Source: a bacterium (GTDB lineage Bacteria > Patescibacteriota > Minisyncoccia > Phycocordibacterales > UBA9973). From it: a stretch of DNA of 26,757 nucleotides. Of the stretch, positions 21,491 through 26,757 are shown in pieces. The notes below the pieces were generated by a model. It saw only the letters and a program-made list of their open reading frames with translations, did no database searches and was not told the origin of the DNA. How positions within the stretch are numbered: the first letter of the stretch is position 1; each line of letters starts with the position of its first letter. A program made the translations under genes and the position numbers. The stretch spans positions 1 through 26,757 of the forward strand of contig JAKALJ010000008.1 in assembly GCA_021813175.1 (NCBI GenBank). Direction: 5' to 3'.

Positions 21491-23677
21491 ATGTGGAAGC
21501 ATATAAAAAAGAGAGACGGGCGCTTGGTTCCTTTTGATAAGAAAAAAATAACCGAAGCCTTAGCCAAAGCGGGGCGAGCCGCGGAGGAATTCGACGAAAA
21601 GAAAGCGAAGGAACTTTCGGAAAAGGTGATTTTGCTCGCTCAAAAGAAAATTTCCGGAAAGGTGCCGACGGTGGAGGAAATCCAGGACATAGTGGAAGAA
21701 ACTCTGCTCGCTTCCCGCTACGGCAAAACCGCCAAGAGCTATATTCTGTATCGAAAACAGCACGAAGAAATGCGGGCTTTCGCCACCGCCGCTTCCCTTA
21801 ACATGATTGACGACTATCTGGACAAGCTGGACTGGCAGGTGAAAGAGAACAGCAACATGGGCTACTCTCTGCAGGGGCTGAACAACTACATTTTCTCCGA
21901 AGTGAGCAAGACCTATTGGCTCAATAAAGTGTATCCGAAAGAAATCCGGGACGCTTATGAAAAAGGGGACATGCATATCCACGACCTCGGTACCCTTTCG
22001 GTGTACTGCGTGGGCTGGGATTTGGAAGATCTCCTGCGCGAAGGGTTCACCGGAGTGCCGGACAAAGTGCAGTCCGCTCCAGCCAAACACTTGCGCACCG
22101 CTCTCGGACAGATCGTGAATTTTATGTACACTCTGCAGGGCGAAGCGGCCGGGGCCATCGCTTTTTCCAACTTTGACACTCTGCTCGCCCCCTTCATCCG
22201 TTACGATAATCTTTCTTACAAGGAAGTGAAGCAGTGCTTGCAAGAATTTATTTTCAATATGAACGTGCCCACCCGGGTCGGGTTTCAGACTCCATTCTCC
22301 AACATTACTCTGGACCTGCTTCCCTCTCCGAATTTCAAAGATCACAACGCGCTCATCGGCGGCCAGGAGCAGAAAGAAACTTACGCCGAGTTTCAGAAGG
22401 AAATGGATACTTTGAATCGCGCCCTCTTTGAAGTAATGAAAGAGGGCGACGCCTCCGGACGGGTGTTTTCCTTCCCTATTCCCACCGTGAACATCACCAA
22501 GGATTTTGATTGGCAGAATCCAAATCTGAAAGGCCTGTGGGAAATTACCGCCAAATACGGGGTGCCTTATTTCAGCAACTTCGTCAGCTCCGATATGAAG
22601 CCGGAGGACAGCCGTTCTATGTGCTGCCGCTTGCGCCTGGATTTGGGAGAGCTGGACCGTCGCGGAGGGGGGCTATTCGGGGCCAATGCTCTGACCGGCT
22701 CTATTGGAGTAGTCACCATAAACCTGCCTCGCCTGGGCTATCTGGCCAAAGGTTCGCACCAGAGAAAAAATGTAAGCGAAGAAAAAGCCAAGGAAGAATT
22801 TTTCAAAATGCTGGCCGAAAAAATGGACTTGGCCAAGGAAAGTCTGGAAATCAAGCGCAAGATTTTGGAGCGGCTGACTGACGCGAACCTGTATCCCTAT
22901 ACCCGCTTTTACTTGCGGAAAATAAGGCAGTCTTACGGAGAATACTGGCATAATCATTTTTCCACCATCGGCTTGGTGGGTATGAACGAGGCGGCCTTGA
23001 ATTTGCTCGGTTCCAATCTCGGAACGGAAAAGGGGCATGCCTTTGCCGCCGAAGTACTGGACTTTATGCGCGCTCGGTTGATCGGCTACCAAAAAGAAAC
23101 CGGAAATCTTTACAATCTGGAGGCCACTCCGGCCGAGGGCACCGCTTATCGTCTGGCTCTGAAAGACAAAAGGCGGTATCCGGAAATAATCGTAGCCAAT
23201 GAACCGGAATGGAAGGCGGGAGCGGAGCCCTTTTACACCAATTCTTCCCATCTACCAGTACATTACACCGATGATATTGTGGAAGCTCTGGATATCCAGG
23301 ATTCTTTGCAAACCAAATATACCGGCGGGACCGTGATTCATCTTTTCTTGGGAGAACGCATTGCCGACCCGAGCGCGGTGCCGGAACTGGTGCGAAAAAT
23401 CTGCGAGAACTACAAGCTCCCTTATTTTACTCTCACTCCCACTTTCAGCGTGTGCGCTTCCCATGGTTATGTGCCCGGAGAACATTTCGCCTGCCCTTCC
23501 TGCCAAAAAGAATGCGAAGTATATTCCCGTATTGTCGGATACCTGCGGCCGGTAAGCCAGTGGAACGCGGGCAAGCAATCGGAATATAAATTGCGGGAGA
23601 TGTATGTCCCCGCTCTGGTAGAGACGGACGCTTTGCATGAGAGCAAAGCGATGAGAGAAACTGCTCTCTCAAAATGA
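21491..23677 (+). CDS. nrdD: Anaerobic (class III) ribonucleoside-triphosphate reductase
   Basis: 728 residues; a glycyl-radical enzyme that reduces ribonucleoside triphosphates without oxygen. An ATP cone (about 1-95, IKKRDGRLVPFDKKK) controls activity. The barrel includes SMCCRLRLDLGEL, which carries the active-site cysteine. The C-terminal zinc region is built from cysteines in CASHGYVPG and FACPSCQKEC. The glycyl-radical loop RIVGYLRP places the radical on Gly683, followed by QWNAGKQSEY. Length is normal. nrdG overlaps the last 4 nt (ATGA), a sign of translational coupling. With nrdA/nrdB in the same window, the cell can make dNTPs with and without oxygen. Confidence 0.96.
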   Translation: MWKHIKKRDGRLVPFDKKKITEALAKAGRAAEEFDEKKAKELSEKVILLAQKKISGKVPTVEEIQDIVEETLLASRYGKTAKSYILYRKQHEEMRAFATAASLNMIDDYLDKLDWQVKENSNMGYSLQGLNNYIFSEVSKTYWLNKVYPKEIRDAYEKGDMHIHDLGTLSVYCVGWDLEDLLREGFTGVPDKVQSAPAKHLRTALGQIVNFMYTLQGEAAGAIAFSNFDTLLAPFIRYDNLSYKEVKQCLQEFIFNMNVPTRVGFQTPFSNITLDLLPSPNFKDHNALIGGQEQKETYAEFQKEMDTLNRALFEVMKEGDASGRVFSFPIPTVNITKDFDWQNPNLKGLWEITAKYGVPYFSNFVSSDMKPEDSRSMCCRLRLDLGELDRRGGGLFGANALTGSIGVVTINLPRLGYLAKGSHQRKNVSEEKAKEEFFKMLAEKMDLAKESLEIKRKILERLTDANLYPYTRFYLRKIRQSYGEYWHNHFSTIGLVGMNEAALNLLGSNLGTEKGHAFAAEVLDFMRARLIGYQKETGNLYNLEATPAEGTAYRLALKDKRRYPEIIVANEPEWKAGAEPFYTNSSHLPVHYTDDIVEALDIQDSLQTKYTGGTVIHLFLGERIADPSAVPELVRKICENYKLPYFTLTPTFSVCASHGYVPGEHFACPSCQKECEVYSRIVGYLRPVSQWNAGKQSEYKLREMYVPALVETDALHESKAMRETALSK

Positions 23678-24363
23678 TCTTCGGGGGCTTGGAGAAGACC
23701 ACCCTCATTGACTACCCCGGAAAGGTAGCCAGCCTGGTGTACACCATCGGCTGCAATTTCCGCTGTCCTTTCTGCCACAATCCCGAACTGGTGGATGAAA
23801 CGGTGGAAACCAGATACCCGGAAGAGGAGATTTTGGAATTCTTGAAAAAGCGCAGGGCAATGGTGGACGCTCTGGTCATCACCGGCGGAGAGCCGACCAT
23901 GCACGGAAAGGACCTTTTATCTTTTATGCGGAAAGTGAAAACTCTGGGTATCTTTATAAAGCTTGATTCAAATGGCACCGAACCGGGCGTTCTACGAAAA
24001 GCCATTGCCGAGAAATTAGTGGATTATATAGCCATGGATATTAAAGCGCCTCTGGCCAAATACGCCAAAACCGTAAACCATCCGGTAGATACGGAGGCTA
24101 TCAAAAAAAGCGTAAAATTGCTCATGACCTCAAGCGTTCCCTATGAATTCCGCACCACCTTGGTGAAATCTCTCACTACTCCCGAAGACCTGGAACAGAT
24201 AGGCAAAGAGATTGAAGGGGCCGAGAAGTACTATTTGCAAAAATTTATTTCCACCAAGATTCTGAATCCGCAGTTTCGCAGAAAGACCACTTATGACGAT
24301 GAAGAATTGGAAGCATTGCGGGTTAAAATGTCAAAATATGTCAAATTCTGCGGCATACGCTAA
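23674..24363 (+). CDS. nrdG: Anaerobic RNR-activating protein, radical SAM
   Basis: 229 residues. The radical-SAM cluster motif is Cys27-NFR-Cys31-PF-Cys34 in GCNFRCPFCHNPE, followed by a GGEPT SAM-binding motif near residue 72 (ITGGEPTMHGKDLL). It uses S-adenosylmethionine and a 4Fe-4S cluster to put the glycyl radical on NrdD. The start ATG overlaps the nrdD stop by 4 nt. The protein resembles the longer NrdG form with a full partial barrel (about 230 aa) rather than the 154-aa E. coli form. The cysteine desulfurase gene starts inside its 3' end, so one transcript probably covers radical enzyme, activase and Fe-S assembly. Confidence 0.93.
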   Translation: MIFGGLEKTTLIDYPGKVASLVYTIGCNFRCPFCHNPELVDETVETRYPEEEILEFLKKRRAMVDALVITGGEPTMHGKDLLSFMRKVKTLGIFIKLDSNGTEPGVLRKAIAEKLVDYIAMDIKAPLAKYAKTVNHPVDTEAIKKSVKLLMTSSVPYEFRTTLVKSLTTPEDLEQIGKEIEGAEKYYLQKFISTKILNPQFRRKTTYDDEELEALRVKMSKYVKFCGIR

Positions 24364-25579
24364 AACCATATATCTGGATTACGCAGCCACTTCCCCCACC
24401 GATCCGGAGGTGTTGGAAAAAATGCTTCCTTATTTTTCTTCCCGCTATGGAAATCCCTCTTCCTTGTACCAGAGCGGCCGGCGGGCCAAACGGGCCATAG
24501 AACTGGCTCGGGAAGATACGGCCAAAATCTTAGGTTGCTCTCCGGAAGAAATTATTTTCACCGGCAGTGGAACCGAATCGGATAATCTGGCCGTGGTGGG
24601 AGCCGCGCGCGCTCTCCGCGCGCGCGGCTCCCACCTCATCGTCTCGGCTATTGAGCATAAAGCGGTGCTGGAATCTGCTCGGGAATTGGAACGGGAAGGA
24701 TTCACGGTCACCTATTTTCCGGTGGACCGCCTGGGACGGGTAGATCCCAAAAAGCTTGCGGCGGCTATCCGGCCGGATACTGTTCTCGTCTCCGTAATGT
24801 ACGCGAACAATGAAATCGGAACTATCGAGCCCATAAAAGAAATCGCGGAAGCTATCCGAAAAAAGAAAGCAGAAGAAGTTGGATCTGATGTCGCTTTTGC
24901 TCCTGGTCTCTCCAGCAATTTTTTTCCTCTCCTTCACACCGACGCCTGCCAGGCCGCGGGCTACCTCTCTCTTTCCGTAAAGGAACTCGAGGTGGACTTA
25001 ATGACTTTGAACGGCTCAAAAATTTACGGTCCCAAAGGAGTGGGCGCCCTTTATATAAGAAAAGGAGTGAAAATTTCTCCCCTGATCTTGGGAGGCGAAC
25101 AGGAATCGGGATTGCGGGCCGGAACCGAGTCCGTGCCCCTCATCGCGGGCTTCGCCGAAGCTCTGAAAAAAGCGAGCGAGTCGCGGGAAGCGGAAACAAA
25201 ACGGCTGGCTCCCCTGCGGGACTACCTCGCCAAGCGCCTGAAAGAAGAAATTCCGGACCTGATCATAAACGGAGACCCTGAAAACCGCTTGCCGAACAAC
25301 CTGCATGTTTCTGTTCCAAACATAGAGGGCGAATCCATGCTTCTCTTATTGGACAATTACGGCATTGAAGCAAGCACCGGCAGCGCCTGCTCTGCCCGCG
25401 ATCTGCGCCCTTCCCACGTGCTGCTTGCCATCGGCCAGGACGCGGGGCTGGCCCACGGCAGTATTCGCTTTTCTCTTGGAAAATACACCACCCGCGAACA
25501 GCTGGATTATGTTATCCTCATATTCCCGGAAATAGTGCGAAAATTAAAAGAGGCCTCCGCTCTCTCCGTGAAAAAATAA
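24338..25579 (+). CDS. Cysteine desulfurase (IscS/NifS family)
   Basis: 413 residues from the ATG at 24338. A PLP enzyme that takes sulfur from cysteine as a persulfide for Fe-S clusters. Visible: the N-terminal YLDYAATSP, His107 in AIEHKAVLES, Asp202 in HTDACQAAG, the PLP lysine Lys228 in GSKIYGPKGVGAL (usual motif has His before Lys; here Ser), and the catalytic Cys351 in STGSACSARD. An insertion of about 15-20 residues (about 177-196) precedes the Asp202 strand compared with E. coli IscS. The frame is open up to 24293, but the ATG at 24338 starts just before the conserved domain; it overlaps nrdG by 26 nt. A 17-bp palindrome lies in residues 87-99. The IscU-like gene follows after 38 nt. 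Confidence 0.93.
   Translation: MSNSAAYAKTIYLDYAATSPTDPEVLEKMLPYFSSRYGNPSSLYQSGRRAKRAIELAREDTAKILGCSPEEIIFTGSGTESDNLAVVGAARALRARGSHLIVSAIEHKAVLESARELEREGFTVTYFPVDRLGRVDPKKLAAAIRPDTVLVSVMYANNEIGTIEPIKEIAEAIRKKKAEEVGSDVAFAPGLSSNFFPLLHTDACQAAGYLSLSVKELEVDLMTLNGSKIYGPKGVGALYIRKGVKISPLILGGEQESGLRAGTESVPLIAGFAEALKKASESREAETKRLAPLRDYLAKRLKEEIPDLIINGDPENRLPNNLHVSVPNIEGESMLLLLDNYGIEASTGSACSARDLRPSHVLLAIGQDAGLAHGSIRFSLGKYTTREQLDYVILIFPEIVRKLKEASALSVKK
24596..24634. repeat. Perfect 17-bp GC-rich palindrome inside the cysteine desulfurase gene
   Basis: Arms 24596-24612 and 24618-24634 are exact inverted repeats around TCTCC, and include runs of alternating CG. They encode residues about 87-99 (VGAARALRARGSH) without changing the length relative to E. 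coli IscS, so the codons were reshaped in place rather than enlarged by an insertion. Confidence 0.8.
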
Positions 25580-25617
25580 AACGATGGCGGCCCTTCCGTT
25601 CCAGCGAAGAAAAAGAT

Positions 25618-26205
25618 ATGCCCAAAAAAATATTACAAAAAAAGAAATTAAAAAAATCTCCGAAAGAGACGGAAAAATCCACTCTCCTTTTGGAAAAAAG
25701 CGGCCTGGCCTGCGGAGACGTGGGAGAATGGCTCTACAGTGAAACAGTAAAGGACCATTTCTTTCATCCGCGCAATCTTCTCCTTGACGATTCAAATTAC
25801 GAAGCGGACGGCATCGGAGTGGTGGGCAGTCCCGCCTGCGGAGACGTGATGGCGGTATGGGTGAAGATTAATCCGCGGACCAAGCGCGTAAGCGAATGCA
25901 AGTGGCGCACTTTCGGCTGCGCTTCGGCCATCGCTTCCACTTCTATGATGTCCGTGATGGCAACTGAAAACGGCGGAATGGACCTAAAGCGGGCCAAGCG
26001 CCTGACTCCGGAAGCCATCATTGAGCGGTTGGGCGGACTGCCCGAACGCAAGTACCATTGCTCGGTTCTGGGGCACGAAGCCCTGCGGGAAGCGGTGCTG
26101 GATTATGAAAAGAATCAGTCAGAAAAAAAAGAAAATATACCCGGCGAGAAGGGCGGGACATACTCTTCTCCGGGTACGGATTTTTTGAAGCTTAAAAAAT
26201 CCTGA
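25618..26205 (+). CDS. IscU/NifU-like Fe-S cluster scaffold
   Basis: 195 residues; receives sulfur from the desulfurase encoded just upstream and builds Fe-S clusters. The scaffold core starts at about residue 39 (LYSETVKDHFFHPRN) and has the three ligand cysteines: Cys74 in SPACGDVM with Asp76, Cys101 in FGCASAIASTS and Cys148 in HCSVLG with His147. A Lys-rich N-terminal extension of about 38 residues, with an extra Cys32, is unusual for IscU (about 128 aa). The last 19 residues (177-195) are encoded by the left half of palindromic element E and look like readthrough into it rather than conserved protein. The stop is TGA. Confidence 0.92.
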   Translation: MPKKILQKKKLKKSPKETEKSTLLLEKSGLACGDVGEWLYSETVKDHFFHPRNLLLDDSNYEADGIGVVGSPACGDVMAVWVKINPRTKRVSECKWRTFGCASAIASTSMMSVMATENGGMDLKRAKRLTPEAIIERLGGLPERKYHCSVLGHEALREAVLDYEKNQSEKKENIPGEKGGTYSSPGTDFLKLKKS

Positions 26206-26261
26206 AGTTGGCTCGCCGTCGCTCGCCAAACCCCCTGCGAAGAGTATGTCCCGCCCTTCTC
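26146..26261. repeat. Palindromic element E overlapping the IscU-like gene end
   Basis: Perfect 22-bp arms 26146-26167 and 26240-26261. Inside are a 9-bp hairpin (GGATTTTTT/AAAAAATCC, loop GAAGCTT, about 26178-26202) and a weaker TTGGC/GCCAA stem (26208-26229). The core differs from elements B, C and D. The left arm codes for the C-terminus of the scaffold protein; the right arm ends 18 nt before the next gene. As RNA it would form one long hairpin between the two genes and could attenuate or stabilise the transcript. Confidence 0.8.
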
Positions 26262-26279
26262 TCCGTAAAGAATTAATTC

Positions 26280-26757
26280 ATGAACAGTGAAAATAAAATT
26301 GAATACAAAGTGCTCGGGGTAAAAAACGAAACGGAAAATATTTTCACTCTTTCCCTGGAAACTCCGGACGGCGCTCCCCTTTCCTTCCTGCCCGGCCAGT
26401 ACATAAACGTGTATTTTCCCGAACTTGGAACGCCGGAAGGAAAGTCTTACAGCATCTCTTCTCTTCCGGGGGCAAAAAATTTTTCTTTGAGCGTGCGGAC
26501 TATCGGAGAATTTTCCAACCGCCTGGCCAGCCGGACCAAAGGCGACATAATTCTGGGTTCCGAGCCCTATGGATATTTTTACAGCGAATCGGAAAACTCT
26601 CCGCTTGTCTTGATCGCTTCCGGTATCGGCATCGCTCCCTTCCGCGGCATGATTTTAGATCAGCTTCAAAAAAATCCGGATAGGCCTATACGCCTCTTTT
26701 ACGGCAGCCGGACCCTCTCCGGAGCCGCCTTTAGAGAAGAACTGGAAGAGCTCTCGG
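26280..26757 (+). CDS. Ferredoxin-NADP reductase-family oxidoreductase (3' end outside window)
   Basis: 159 codons from the ATG at 26280 to the edge. An FAD/FMN-binding barrel with FLPGQYINVYFP, the flavin motif KSYSISS (usually RxYSxxS; Lys replaces Arg), and LGSEPYGYFY, then the start of the NAD(P)-binding domain with ASGIGIAPFRGM and RLFYGSR. This matches the FNR-like family that moves electrons between NAD(P)H and ferredoxins or other partners. It follows the Fe-S scaffold gene by 74 nt, so it may supply electrons for Fe-S cluster assembly or for activation of NrdG. The C-terminal part, which would show whether a 2Fe-2S domain is fused, is not in the window. Confidence 0.88.
   Translation, partial: MNSENKIEYKVLGVKNETENIFTLSLETPDGAPLSFLPGQYINVYFPELGTPEGKSYSISSLPGAKNFSLSVRTIGEFSNRLASRTKGDIILGSEPYGYFYSESENSPLVLIASGIGIAPFRGMILDQLQKNPDRPIRLFYGSRTLSGAAFREELEELS

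Noticed and set aside
21382..21534. 50-codon frame starting at an ATG in the nrdD upstream region
   Set aside because: It begins before the predicted transcription start, overlaps the nrdD start out of frame and has no recognisable features.
21560..22345. 261-aa minus-strand open frame opposite nrdD
   Set aside because: Shadow of the nrdD coding sequence; no recognisable domain or start signals.
24293..24337. Upstream start for cysteine desulfurase
   Set aside because: It adds 15 residues lying inside nrdG with no family similarity; the ATG at 24338 fits homologue N-termini better.
1..26757. CRISPR array, rRNA, integrase or transposase
   Set aside because: No regularly spaced direct repeats, no rRNA segments and no mobile-element protein motifs were found; the repeats present are palindromic elements without their own genes.

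Overview
The window looks like chromosomal DNA of a Patescibacteria (Candidate Phyla Radiation) bacterium, probably a Parcubacteria-type lineage of roughly 50% GC. The reasons are the gene mix, the short compact spacers, many convergent or overlapping gene ends, and products typical of that group: a deoxyhypusine-synthase-like protein, secG next to an orphan peptide-binding protein and a long RNase J, a membrane-anchored HtrA, a DsbB plus VKOR-type thioredoxin pair, and cysteine desulfurase with an IscU-like scaffold. TGA is used as a stop (nrdD, the IscU gene), which argues against the TGA-recoding Gracilibacteria/Absconditabacteria. No transposase, integrase, phage gene, CRISPR array or rRNA was seen.

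Layout. 1-890 (-): 5' part of a deoxyhypusine-synthase-like gene. 994-1149: a 156-nt palindromic element. 1197-5190 (+): secG, a family-5 peptide-binding protein, rnj. 5309-7385 (-): htrA and a RibL-like nucleotidyltransferase, each bordered by a palindromic element. 7456-11146 (+): class I ribonucleotide reductase nrdA-nrdB. 11106-16325 (-): a transglutaminase-like protein, dsbB, a thioredoxin-like partner, a TMEM175 channel, a membrane-anchored protein of unknown function and a Y-family DNA polymerase. 16441-20168 (+): tRNA-Gln(CTG), an AT-rich small kinase, an aldo/keto reductase, an ABC exporter and a DUF167 protein. 20160-21227 (-): a GH18-like secreted protein. 21491-26757 (+): anaerobic nrdD-nrdG, cysteine desulfurase, IscU-like scaffold and an FNR-like oxidoreductase that runs off the window.

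How the genes work together. The window holds both an oxygen-tolerant and an oxygen-sensitive ribonucleotide reductase. The NrdB subunit has Phe where the radical Tyr normally sits and Glu as first metal ligand, the signature of the Chlamydia-type class Ic enzyme with a Mn/Fe cofactor. The anaerobic nrdDG pair is followed directly by Fe-S assembly genes that could supply the NrdG cluster. DsbB and the anchored thioredoxin form a plausible extracytoplasmic disulfide relay.

Unexplained structure. (i) Five large inverted-repeat elements (994-1149, 5188-5308, 6751-6904, 13608-13732, 26146-26261) with 14-23 bp perfect arms sit at gene ends. Three share a conserved 63-76 nt core whose hairpins are preserved by a compensatory change and a whole-hairpin swap. 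(ii) Very GC-rich perfect palindromes lie inside two coding sequences. (iii) At many genes a TATAAT-like box ends only 6-8 nt before the start ATG, often with a TTGC-type -35, which suggests widespread leaderless transcription and corrects several start sites. All calls are from reading the sequence; no database search was run.
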